DNA of 64,000 nucleotides from Planosporangium flavigriseum (GTDB lineage: Bacteria; Actinomycetota; Actinomycetes; Mycobacteriales; Micromonosporaceae), in contig NZ_JAATVW010000011.1 in NCBI RefSeq assembly GCF_011947225.1, positions 124,001 through 188,000 of the forward strand. The letters are read 5' to 3'. This document shows, piece by piece, positions 1 through 7,201 of the stretch. Every line of letters begins with the position of its first letter. Within the stretch, counting starts at the first letter, position 1. Below the pieces are notes generated by a model. The model worked only from the letters and a program-made list of their open reading frames with translations, was not told where the DNA came from and did no database searches. Made by a program: the position numbers and the translations under genes.

Positions 1-2
1 GC

Positions 3-314
3 GGCACGACGGTCATGGTCAAGCAACTTCAGGCGCTGGTGACCGCCGCCAACCAGCCACACATCACGCTACAGGTGATCCCGTTCAGCAGCGGTGCTCA
101 CACGGGGATGCTCGGCTCATTCGTGGTCATGGACTTCCCTGACCCAGCCGACCCGGACCTGGTCTACATCGACAGCATGGCCGGCGACCTGTTTCTCGAG
201 CGCGCGCCGGACCTGCGGCGTTTTACCATGCTCTTCGATCATCTGCAGGCGCTGGCGCTCGATCCGTCCGGTTCAGTGCGGATGATCGAGGCCCAAGCAG
301 ATGCGATCACGTAG
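3..314 (+). CDS. C-terminal part of an XRE-family regulator (DUF5753), cut by window edge
   Basis: This is the tail of a DNA-binding regulator of the actinomycete DUF5753 family; the reading frame is open from the first bases, so the N-terminal helix-turn-helix lies outside the window. The visible part has the usual DUF5753 ending: a beta-rich stretch (ITLQVIPF, then GSFVVMDFPD and DLVYID) followed by a C-terminal helix (RRFTMLFDHLQALALDPSGS). These proteins normally sit beside a small DUF397 protein, as here, and such pairs regulate development or antibiotic production in some actinomycetes. The target genes cannot be inferred from the window. Confidence 0.85.
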   Translation, partial: GTTVMVKQLQALVTAANQPHITLQVIPFSSGAHTGMLGSFVVMDFPDPADPDLVYIDSMAGDLFLERAPDLRRFTMLFDHLQALALDPSGSVRMIEAQADAIT

Positions 315-328
315 AGAGGAGGGGCGGG

Positions 329-535
329 ATGAGCACAGCTGACCTGTCCCGCGCCCGCTGGAAGAAGAGCAGCCGATCGAGCGGCGACGGCCAGTGCGTC
401 GAGGTGGCCGACCTCGGCGACGCCGTGGCCGTACGCGACAGCAAAGACCCCAACGGCCCTGTCCTGGTCTTCACGCCGGATGAGTGGACGGCTTTCCTGC
501 ACAGCGCGAAGGGCGGCTTGTTCGACCAGAGCTAA
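329..535 (+). CDS. DUF397 domain protein
   Basis: A 68-residue protein that is a single DUF397 domain: W-K-K-S-S-R-S near the start, a C-V-E-V segment, V-A-V-R-D-S-K in the middle, and F-T-P-D-E-W near the end. The start follows a strong purine-rich ribosome site (GAGGAGG) and lies 14 bp after the DUF5753 gene, so the two are probably co-transcribed. In the known pairs the DUF397 protein acts with, or antagonises, the partner XRE regulator. No enzymatic motif is visible. Confidence 0.88.
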   Translation: MSTADLSRARWKKSSRSSGDGQCVEVADLGDAVAVRDSKDPNGPVLVFTPDEWTAFLHSAKGGLFDQS

Positions 536-556
536 AGGGCTGCCCGCCTTCGTCGC

Positions 557-785
557 TCAGCTGCCTTGTTTGCGCCGACACAGCCGCTTCTCCATACGCC
601 CGCGTGGGGCCCTTGACCCCGCCGGACGAACGAGTGCCCGGCACAGCACCGTTACCACCTCGACAAGCTCACCCTGCTTGAGTAACAGAATGAGAAGCGG
701 TCGGCCACTATCCGTCCCGGCACCGGCGACCATGGCCTGGCGCCAGTAGGCATCGTCATCCTCAGCGGAGACCGGGACTCGTTCC
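557..785 (-). other. Possible relic of a TPR/Sel1-like protein tail
   Basis: The 494-bp stretch between the DUF397 gene and the next gene has no convincing complete gene. On the minus strand one frame reads with a weak helical-repeat look (Y-W-R-Q-A-M then L-L-I-L-L-L-K-Q-G-E-L), as in the alanine-rich repeat tails of some actinomycete proteins, but it has no proper start and runs into the tRNA fragment at 790. It is most likely a gene remnant left at the island edge. Besides this and the tRNA fragment I see nothing in 536-1029. Confidence 0.2.
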
Positions 786-789
786 CCGC

Positions 790-831
790 TAGCGGGGAGA
801 GGATTTGAACCTCTGACCTCTGGGTTATGAG
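790..831 (-). repeat. Left copy of 42-bp tRNA-Met(CAT) 3'-half direct repeat (attachment-site-like)
   Basis: Read on the minus strand, this is the anticodon loop (CTCATAA), 3' anticodon stem, variable loop, T-arm (AGAGG-TTCAAAT-CCTCT) and 3' acceptor strand of a tRNA-Met gene. It is identical over 42 bp to 6506-6547. This copy lacks the CCA and the 5' half. Duplications of a tRNA 3' half are the usual footprint of tRNA-targeting integrative elements. Confidence 0.8.
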
Positions 832-1029
832 TAGCACACAACCCGTCTCACCCGTCCCGTCGCAGCCTACTTGAGCTGTGCAGACTCTCAGATCCGTCTC
901 AGGTCGTCCCGGTCATTCCGCCCGGTGACCACCCGTCTTGGTCACACGTCTGGTCACGCTACCGACGTACTCCACCAGCGATTGTTGGCACGGTTGGCGG
1001 GTCAGGTAGTTGCGCCAGAGACCGCCGAC

Positions 1030-1692
1030 TCAAGACTTAGGCAACACGTAGCCAACCACGACACCCAGCACCAGGAAGACGAACCCGGACACCACCGCGA
1101 TCCAGATGTCATCCCGCTTCCTCTCCCAGAAGGGCGGAGCCTCGGAACGAGTACGGGTATAGATCACCGCCCGACGCAACCAGGCAGGCTTCCCGTGCGT
1201 AGCTTGATTGAAGATCAACAGAACCGCCACAACAGCTACCGCACTCCACTGAAGACTCTTCGATACCGCGCCGAGAGCCTCGATCACCGCATACGTAGCA
1301 CCAAGCACCAGGATGGCAACTGCCCCTAGCAGCCAACGCCGCTGAATGAAGAACGCCCCACGTCGCTGGCATCTGCGTGCGACTCGTGCCACCTCGGCCG
1401 CCGCTCCGCGCGCAGTAAGGTCTGGGTTCTTCATCTCTAAGCGGGCAATCCGGCCGTCTAGCGTAAGCACCGCGCGAGTCTGATTGACGATAAGCATGAA
1501 GTCCGAGACCACTGGCTGCGACAACGTTGCGAGGTCATCGACGCTGTCAAGCGTGTAGTCGCCTGCGCTCAGGGTTGTCGTGCCCCCTAGGGCGGACAAT
1601 ATCTGGACAACCTCAGCCAGATCGTCGCGCCACATACGCACCCAGCCCAGGTCGTACGTGACGTACGTGTCATTCGTCTTTCTCGCTACCAC
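1030..1692 (-). CDS. Hypothetical membrane protein with three predicted TM helices
   Basis: A 220-residue protein I do not recognise. The N-terminal half is soluble and may form a short alpha/beta domain (residues 1-110). The C-terminal half has two closely spaced hydrophobic helices around residues 120-140 and 148-163, a basic/aromatic linker, and a third helix near 195-217. A soluble domain joined to two or three TM helices is common in proteins carried by defence or accessory islands, but no specific family can be named. It lies just inside the left tRNA repeat. The start ATG follows no strong ribosome site, so the N-terminus is uncertain. Confidence 0.6.
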   Translation of the reverse strand: MVARKTNDTYVTYDLGWVRMWRDDLAEVVQILSALGGTTTLSAGDYTLDSVDDLATLSQPVVSDFMLIVNQTRAVLTLDGRIARLEMKNPDLTARGAAAEVARVARRCQRRGAFFIQRRWLLGAVAILVLGATYAVIEALGAVSKSLQWSAVAVVAVLLIFNQATHGKPAWLRRAVIYTRTRSEAPPFWERKRDDIWIAVVSGFVFLVLGVVVGYVLPKS

Positions 1693-1814
1693 GAGAGCAA
1701 CCTAGTCGACACAGTCGTGGTTGAGCCGTCACGGCCATGCGCGCCACTAGCTCCGACATAAGTACGGCATGATGGACGATCCACAACGCCGCGCCTAGGC
1801 CGTACCGTCACGGG

Positions 1815-2810
1815 GTGACCCTTGCCGATGTGACGCGCGCCGGTGTGCTCGCCGCTATCGAAGAGTTCGACCATGGCGGTCGAGAGGCATTCCTGCGCTC
1901 GACCGGCTTCGGCCGCTCGCGCGCCTACTACCTCCAGCATGACGGTCGGCTCTACGACTCGAAGGCCATCACCGGTTATGCCCATGGGGTCAGCACCGGA
2001 ACGGCGCTCGGCCCGACGGACTTCAGCGGTGGCGATAAGACGGTTGCTCAGCGGTTGGAAGCGCTTGGCTTCACCGTCCGGTACTTGCCCAACCCAGAGT
2101 GGACGCGCGACGAGATCATTCTCGCTTGTGAGCTAGTCAAGGCCAACAGCTGGGAGCGAGTGGACGCGAGCGACTCGCGAGCCAAGGCACTGTCGGAACT
2201 TCTACAGAGTCCCGCAATCCACCCGGTCGACCAACGCAACCCGGACTTCCGAAACCCTGCCGGCGTCGCGCTCAAGACTCGCAACATCGCCAGCACCCAC
2301 CCCGACTACCGCGGGCGACCCACCAACGGCAACCGGCTCAACAAGGAAGTTCTCAATGACTTCCTCGCTGACCCCACGAAAATGCACGCCATGGCAGCCC
2401 GCATTCGCGAGCTGTTAGCCAGCGGCGCGGTCGTCGCCACCGACGTGCCGGACCCGGACCTTGACGACGTAGCCGCCAGGGAGGGCGGTGTAGCACTCCG
2501 TGCCCACCTCCGGTACGAGCGCGACCCAAAGCTTCGCCGCCACAAGATTGCGGACGCCAAGCGCCGCGGCGTACCGATCGCGTGTGAGGCGTGCGGCTTC
2601 GACTTCGCCCGTACCTACGGCCCCCGCGGACTCGACTACATCGAGTGCCACCACCGCACCCCCCTCCACGTCACGGGAGAGACGGACACCCGACTCAGCG
2701 ATCTCGCCCTGATCTGCTCGAACTGCCACCGAATGATCCACCGCATAAAGCCTTGGCTAACGGTGGAAAAGCTGCGCGACCTCATAGACGCACAACAGTT
2801 GTCAATATAA
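1815..2810 (+). CDS. HNH endonuclease with ScoMcrA-like N-terminal domain (possible type IV restriction)
   Basis: A 331-residue protein with a GTG start. Residues 1-90 (V-L-A-A-I-E-E-F-D, then Y-D-S-K-A-I-T-G-Y-A-H-G) resemble the head domain of ScoMcrA, the Streptomyces enzyme that cuts phosphorothioated or 5-methylcytosine DNA. The C-terminal 80 residues are a zinc HNH nuclease: CEACGFDF, then ECHHRTPLH, then CSNCHRMIH, with all four cysteines and the catalytic histidines present. No separate SRA or sulfur-binding domain is obvious, so the middle (about 90-250) would have to recognise the DNA. The likely role is cleavage of modified foreign DNA. The gene is followed after 21 bp by the YaaC-like gene, suggesting a two-gene unit. 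Confidence 0.8.
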   Translation: MTLADVTRAGVLAAIEEFDHGGREAFLRSTGFGRSRAYYLQHDGRLYDSKAITGYAHGVSTGTALGPTDFSGGDKTVAQRLEALGFTVRYLPNPEWTRDEIILACELVKANSWERVDASDSRAKALSELLQSPAIHPVDQRNPDFRNPAGVALKTRNIASTHPDYRGRPTNGNRLNKEVLNDFLADPTKMHAMAARIRELLASGAVVATDVPDPDLDDVAAREGGVALRAHLRYERDPKLRRHKIADAKRRGVPIACEACGFDFARTYGPRGLDYIECHHRTPLHVTGETDTRLSDLALICSNCHRMIHRIKPWLTVEKLRDLIDAQQLSI

Positions 2811-2831
2811 GCGGGTAGAAGGGGGGCGCAA

Positions 2832-3902
2832 ATGTACGGTCAGACTTGGGGCGACCTGGGGACTACCCCACCTGCACGCGCGTGGCAGATGCTGAGGAGT
2901 CTTCGCCACAACCCACCTGGATGGGCAAGCAAAGGCGCCCGTAAGGCGACCTTTGACGCAGCCCTCGAACAGGCCGAGCAACTCTTCACCGCGGCACAAC
3001 TGGTTACTCCTGCCGCGAGCCCCCTTCTCTTGTTTTACGGACTTTCTCAGGCAGGCCGCGCTGTGGCGGCAGCGGTCATAGGCAAGGAATACAGCAACCA
3101 ATGGCAGTTAAAGGGCCATGGCATCACTAACTCGGAAGCCAACGGATTAACTCCGGACACCCTCGCATCCCTTACCCTGCAGAACCAGGGAAGCGGCTCA
3201 TTTACCCAGTTGGCTGACATTCTGGGCGCAGCCTCTCTACCAACTCCGTTGCCCCTCGGCGACCTGTGGTGTCTGCTGCCAGAAAGCACACGGTTCCCGC
3301 TCCCAGGAATGGGGATGGCACAACCGATTCATGTCAGCCTTGCGGCGTACGGCGTCAGCGATGAGCACAAAACGCCCGCACGGGTTCCTGTCCCGTCAGC
3401 ATTGATGAACATGGTCGAGCCAACCGACGACCCATCGGGCGTAGCCGTGAACTGGAATCATAAGAGAGCGGCAGTTAGACAATTTCTCGAACAGTTCCCA
3501 TCTCTCAATGGGTGGGAGTTTACAACACCAGAGGGGCAACCGATTGATGTCCTCGGCTACAGCACCGAGGTCACTCAGGTTAGGATCGAATGGAGGAAAC
3601 GCCCCGACTTAAGTAACGACAAAGAACTGTTACGTCACACTGTCGGCTACCGCAGCGGGCATCTCGCTTTCCCCGCCATCGGCACCGACCCCAGACCGCC
3701 ACACCCATTCCTGCTCTGGTGGGCCGCACTGTACGCCCTTTCGAAGCTTGCTCGCTACGAGCCGAGTTTGTGGGTGAAGTTAATTTCAGTTAACTCAAGC
3801 CCAGCAGCAGTAGCCATTGAACATATTCTGCATGAGGCAATAGCTGTGCTACCCGAACTAATCCACAGGACCATCTGCGAAGTCGCGGCCAGTGATCGAT
3901 AG
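2832..3902 (+). CDS. YaaC-like protein
   Basis: A 356-residue protein that resembles the YaaC family of Bacillus: an N-terminal helical region with A-E-Q-L-F-x-A-A, then A-S-P-L-L-L-F-Y-G-L-S-Q-A-G, then G-H-G. The family has no established biochemical function, but homologues turn up next to nucleases and other accessory genes. It starts at an ATG behind a purine-rich site (GAAGGGGGG), 21 bp after the HNH gene, so the two are likely expressed together. Base composition is visibly more AT-rich than the surrounding core genes (many TTA, AGT and ATA codons), consistent with acquisition by transfer. Confidence 0.7.
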   Translation: MYGQTWGDLGTTPPARAWQMLRSLRHNPPGWASKGARKATFDAALEQAEQLFTAAQLVTPAASPLLLFYGLSQAGRAVAAAVIGKEYSNQWQLKGHGITNSEANGLTPDTLASLTLQNQGSGSFTQLADILGAASLPTPLPLGDLWCLLPESTRFPLPGMGMAQPIHVSLAAYGVSDEHKTPARVPVPSALMNMVEPTDDPSGVAVNWNHKRAAVRQFLEQFPSLNGWEFTTPEGQPIDVLGYSTEVTQVRIEWRKRPDLSNDKELLRHTVGYRSGHLAFPAIGTDPRPPHPFLLWWAALYALSKLARYEPSLWVKLISVNSSPAAVAIEHILHEAIAVLPELIHRTICEVAASDR

Positions 3903-3988
3903 CTAGTAAGTCGCCGGCCTGCTAGCCGAAACTGGAGAGAGCCGTCGTTCGGAACGGGACCCAATGATCAGACTTTACGCATCAAGCG

Positions 3989-4825
3989 TTAACGATGCTG
4001 ATTAAGGTGACGTATCGCCGAATTGAGCTGCGCAACGTAGTCAGGAAGGCTCCCCAATCTCTCTGCCGCATCCACGATCATCGGAGCATAGTCAGGCAGT
4101 CCACTAAGCTTCTCAGACGCCGCCACTATCATCGCGGCGTATTCCGCCAAGCTCCCCAGATTTTCCGCAGCACTCACAATCATCGAAACATATTCCGGCA
4201 GTCCGCGCAGATTCTCAGACGCCGTCGCCATCATGGGAGCGTAATCGGGCAAACCACTTAATGCGTCGGCTGATCGCGCCAAAATCATCGCAGCATCCGG
4301 GTCGGGAACGATACCAAACCGACCCGAGCTGCTGACTTCATCCAGGACAGCCGCAAGGAGACTGGCTGCCTCCCTATCCGTCTCCTCAAGCCGCGCCAGC
4401 GCATCACCAACCCTGTCGTGTGCTGACTCTAGAGCGTCGCCGATCATCTCCTGCAGTCGGTCTTCAGTCAGATCGCGTAGTCCCCGAAGTTCCGCCAAAG
4501 CGGGCGTCTCTCGCGCGACTTTCCATCGCCGTAGAGTTTCAATCGAATAGCCTGCACCCTGATTCCTGTCGACAATCTTATGATGCGCGACGCAGAGGAA
4601 TATTAGGTTCGGGAACGCCCTTCGGTCTTCGTCACTTATGTCAGCCACGTACCGAGGACCATTTTGATTAGCAGCACATATATGCGCTATCTCCGCCTGA
4701 ACGATGGGCTCCCCTTCAACGATTCGCACGATCCGTTCGATACAGTCAGGGTAGTAGCACATCGATCCACTTAAGGAAATGAGTCCTACCAAATCACCTG
4801 ACTTGTAGCTGCGAGGATTGACCAT
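3989..4825 (-). CDS. HNH nuclease-like protein with five 18-residue C-terminal repeats
   Basis: I place the start at the ATG preceded by an AAAGG ribosome site, 36 codons inside the longest frame, giving 278 residues. Residues 20-95 form an HNH-like module: C-Y-Y-P-D-C, then A-E-I-A-H-I, then G-P-R-Y, then F-P-N-L-I-F-L-C-x-x-H-H-K-I-V-D. The middle is helical. The last 95 residues are about five tandem 18-residue repeats with the pattern ENL-x-GLP-[DE]Y-x-x-M-I-x-x-A, encoded by about 54-bp DNA repeats at 3995-4290. The repeat part may be an assembly or ligand-binding rod and the HNH part the effector. AT-rich codon use suggests transfer. The function is not established. Confidence 0.7.
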   Translation of the reverse strand: MVNPRSYKSGDLVGLISLSGSMCYYPDCIERIVRIVEGEPIVQAEIAHICAANQNGPRYVADISDEDRRAFPNLIFLCVAHHKIVDRNQGAGYSIETLRRWKVARETPALAELRGLRDLTEDRLQEMIGDALESAHDRVGDALARLEETDREAASLLAAVLDEVSSSGRFGIVPDPDAAMILARSADALSGLPDYAPMMATASENLRGLPEYVSMIVSAAENLGSLAEYAAMIVAASEKLSGLPDYAPMIVDAAERLGSLPDYVAQLNSAIRHLNQHR

Positions 4826-4985
4826 TTCCGCGCCTTTCGATCGCCGCAAGCAGTAACCGCAACTTATCGATTGCCTTACGCGACTCTTTGCTACCGTCAG
4901 AAATCCGACACTGGGCTGACCGTCCAGTGCCATCTACCTGGAGCCCCATACGCCAGATACGAGAAGCGAGGTGCGCCGGAACTAG

Positions 4986-5385
4986 TTAACGGCGATCGAC
5001 GAGCGCCCACCGCTGTTTCGCGTATACCGCCCCGGACCACTCCTGCACCGCACGCCACACACTCAGGCCGCATGGCTTCATGTCGACCTTGAGGCTGCCA
5101 AGGTTCCGGACACCGAGGAGCAGCGCATACATCGCGGCGAGCGTCTCCGTGTGGCCTACGACGAGTACTCGGCCGCTGGGGTGTCGGTCCAAGATGTTGC
5201 CCAAGTCTCTGGTAGCGCGGTCGAGGTAGTCCGTCCAGGTCTCGGCGTCGTGTGGTAGCGGACGGTTGGGGTTGTGCGGGTCGGTTGACCACCTTTCGTC
5301 GGGTTCACGATGCGAACCTACGTTCAGCGCTCGCCGGGGCTCGACAAGGACGCCGCTGCCACCGTCGCCAAGCTGATCCTGGCCT
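4986..5385 (-). pseudogene. Decayed histidine-phosphatase-family gene lacking its RHG motif
   Basis: One minus-strand frame is open from 5385 to the stop at 4986 and carries the second half of a phosphoglycerate-mutase-like phosphatase: W-S-T-D-P-H-N-P, then R-V-L-V-V-G-H-T-E-T with the second catalytic histidine, then the C-terminal strand. The N-terminal catalytic R-H-G-E is missing. Where it should be, the frame reads L-V-E-P-R-R-A-L-N, and no ATG or GTG precedes it; the first possible start is a TTG at 5204, already past that point. A small indel near 5330 plus loss of the first codons would explain this. It cannot be a working phosphatase. Confidence 0.65.
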
Positions 5386-5416
5386 CAGGGAAGCCCTAGC
5401 AACCAGAAGGTACGAC

Positions 5417-5460
5417 GCGCTGAAGTCTGGCCCACGGCGCCGTGGGCCAGACTTCAGCGC
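5417..5460. terminator. Perfect 44-bp palindrome downstream of the PIN gene
   Basis: Positions 5417-5438 are the exact reverse complement of 5439-5460, so the RNA would fold into a 20-bp-plus hairpin with almost no loop. It lies 32 bp beyond the stop of the minus-strand PIN gene, so a factor-assisted or stem-only terminator is the simplest reading. There is no T-run. A cruciform or protein-binding site is also possible. Confidence 0.5.
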
Positions 5461-5492
5461 AAGCTGACGTGACGCTCGCCCACCGGATTCGC

Positions 5493-6392
5493 TCAGTCAC
5501 TGTCGGGAAGCTCGATGAACGGCAAGCCCACTGCGGCGAGTTTCGTCTGCAAGTTCATGTCGCTGGTCGCAATGTAAAGGGCCGACCCTGGGTGCCTGGA
5601 CTGGAGAAGCAGGCTTGACGCCACGAAACGATCATCCGGCACCGTCAGATCAAGCCAGGACGGAAGGCGATCATCCCTCGGCTCGATGTGCTCGAACACA
5701 GCGTAAACGTCGCCGGCTACTCGAACGCCCGCTTGGATGTCTCCATTAACCCGGAGGCTCTTGAGACGCCGATCCGCCCGCTTGGCTGCCTCACGAAGCT
5801 CCGGGGTTCGACCTGCACGCTTGAGGTCATCAATCTCGCGAAGCACGACAGGCAGAACATGAACCATGTACCTACGACCAAGCTCCTCGACATGAGCGGC
5901 CAGGTCGGGATTGTCGATCAACGTGTTCGTGTCCACCGTAAGCCGGATCCTGTACTCATCCGCTGGCAGCAGCTCGGCAAGCGAACGAAGCTCAGCAACG
6001 TCGGCCTCGATCTTCTCCACAGCAGCCGGGATGTTCGACGGGATGTGCTCACGGCGCTTCCGCACAAGCCACCGCTCCATGCGGCCTAGAGAGTCGTCAA
6101 GTCGCTTGCTTACTGTTGGCGTCGGGTGCGGAAACAGGAGCCGGAACCGTGGCTCCCAATCGCGAAGACGCCGCAGCAAGGCCATCCGCGAAGCCTCAAG
6201 CGCATCATCGTTCGCGCCCCATCCCCACTTGGCGGCACCAATGAAGACGACGAGGCCTCCGCCCCCACGGTTTGGGTCAATGTTCTTGATGGTTGAAGCG
6301 TCGAGCACCTTGAGGTAGCTCGCGTGGATCTCATCAAGCTCGGCAAGCAGGCGGTCGAGATAGGTCGGGGGTCTCGTTCCTCGTCCGGTCAT
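5493..6392 (-). CDS. PIN-domain ribonuclease-like protein
   Basis: A 299-residue protein. Residues 1-140 are helical and charged, with no recognised domain. From about 150 a PIN domain follows: L-T-V-D-T-N-T-L-I-D (first acidic residue), L-R-E-I-D-D-L-K (second), D-D-R-F-V-A-S (third), then A-T-S-D-M-N-L-Q-T-K. All the acidic residues expected for metal-dependent RNase activity are present. No antitoxin-sized gene is adjacent, so it is not a standard VapBC pair; the long N-terminal part could do the control. It is the last gene before the right tRNA repeat, in an island rich in nucleases, which suggests a defence or abortive-infection effector. That role is inference. Confidence 0.72.
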   Translation of the reverse strand: MTGRGTRPPTYLDRLLAELDEIHASYLKVLDASTIKNIDPNRGGGGLVVFIGAAKWGWGANDDALEASRMALLRRLRDWEPRFRLLFPHPTPTVSKRLDDSLGRMERWLVRKRREHIPSNIPAAVEKIEADVAELRSLAELLPADEYRIRLTVDTNTLIDNPDLAAHVEELGRRYMVHVLPVVLREIDDLKRAGRTPELREAAKRADRRLKSLRVNGDIQAGVRVAGDVYAVFEHIEPRDDRLPSWLDLTVPDDRFVASSLLLQSRHPGSALYIATSDMNLQTKLAAVGLPFIELPDSD

Positions 6393-6462
6393 CGGGTGAT
6401 CGCTTCCCCATCGACTTGGCGGTAGGCAAGCCCATGGTCACAGATTTGGTTACCCGGACGCA

Positions 6463-6499
6463 AAAACGGCCCGCCAGATGATCTCTGGCGGGTCGTTTT
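6463..6499 (-). terminator. Strong intrinsic terminator behind the tRNA-Met 3' end
   Basis: A 16-bp stem (6463-6478 with 6484-6499, one G-T wobble) and a 5-base loop. On the minus strand it ends in a run of T, the classic form. It lies directly downstream of the tRNA 3' end at 6503 and so looks like the terminator of that tRNA locus. Confidence 0.75.
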
Positions 6500-6502
6500 C
6501 CC

Positions 6503-6556
6503 TGGTAGCGGGGAGAGGATTTGAACCTCTGACCTCTGGGTTATGAGCCCAGCCGC
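6503..6556 (-). repeat. Right tRNA-Met(CAT) fragment, including CCA
   Basis: Read on the minus strand: a complete anticodon arm (CTGGG-CTCATAA-CCCAG), variable loop, T-arm, acceptor 3' strand and an encoded CCA. The D-arm and 5' acceptor strand are not present to its right; the sequence instead runs at once into the end of the metallo-hydrolase gene at 6572. Positions 6506-6547 are identical to 790-831. This is not a functional tRNA as it stands, but a fragment marking the right end of the island. Confidence 0.75.
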
Positions 6557-6571
6557 GTAGGTGCACTCACA

Positions 6572-7201
6572 TCAGTGGCCCCGAGCGAGCCAGGCCTCCA
6601 CGTCCTTCGCCTCGGCGCCGATGCTCGTACTCTCCCCATGCCCGGTGTGCACAACCGTCTCCGCCGGCAACCCCAACAGCTGCTCCCGAATGGACTCCAC
6701 AATGGTCGGGAAGTCGCTGTACGACCTCCCCGTCGCTCCCGGCCCACCCTGGAACAGGGTGTCACCAGTGAAGACGACCCCCAGCGAAGGCGCGTACAAA
6801 CACACCGCCCCCGGAGCGTGCCCCGGTGTGTGCCGTACCTCCAGTTCGGTCCCAGCCACGGCCAAGCGCTGCCCGTCAGCCAGCTCCCCATCCGGCGCCC
6901 GGTCCGGGTGGGTCATGTCCCACAGGACCCGGTCGGCCGGGTGCAGCAGGACCGGCGCCCCGGTCAGCTTCGCCAACGAAGGCGCGGCGTCGATGTGGTC
7001 GTTGTGCGCATGCGTGCAGACAATCGCCACGACCCGCCGCGAACCCACCGCCGCAGCGATCGCCGTGGCGTCGTGCGCGGCGTCGATCACGACAACCTCG
7101 TCGTCATCCCCCACGAGCCACACGTTGTTGTCGACGTCCCACGTGCCACCGTCCAGACTGAACGTCCCGGACGTGACCAGGTGCTCGACGCGTGCCGCCA
7201 T
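6572..7201 (-). CDS. Metallo-beta-lactamase-fold hydrolase, probable partner of MscR
   Basis: A 209-residue MBL-fold enzyme with the metal-binding motif T-H-A-H-N-D-H-I-D, a later H-T-P-G-H, and F-T-G-D-T, so both zinc sites look intact. It starts at the ATG overlapping the mscR stop (TGATG), so translation is coupled; a longer frame running back through mscR is not real. In mycobacteria the mycothiol-dependent formaldehyde dehydrogenase gene is likewise followed by an MBL gene, so a role in hydrolysing S-formylmycothiol or a related thioester is the best guess. It is the last gene of the glyA-purU-mscR operon. Confidence 0.88.
   Translation of the reverse strand: MAARVEHLVTSGTFSLDGGTWDVDNNVWLVGDDDEVVVIDAAHDATAIAAAVGSRRVVAIVCTHAHNDHIDAAPSLAKLTGAPVLLHPADRVLWDMTHPDRAPDGELADGQRLAVAGTELEVRHTPGHAPGAVCLYAPSLGVVFTGDTLFQGGPGATGRSYSDFPTIVESIREQLLGLPAETVVHTGHGESTSIGAEAKDVEAWLARGH

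Noticed and set aside
871-1029. An integrase remnant next to the left tRNA repeat
   Set aside because: I looked for one because islands at tRNA genes usually have it, but no frame shows integrase motifs.
871-1329. A plus-strand protein opposite the membrane-protein gene
   Set aside because: It overlaps the better-supported minus-strand gene, has no ribosome site and an implausible His/Arg/Gln-rich composition.
6503-6580. A complete tRNA-Met gene
   Set aside because: The anticodon arm, T-arm and CCA are present, but the D-arm and 5' acceptor strand are not; the bases to the right run into a protein gene.
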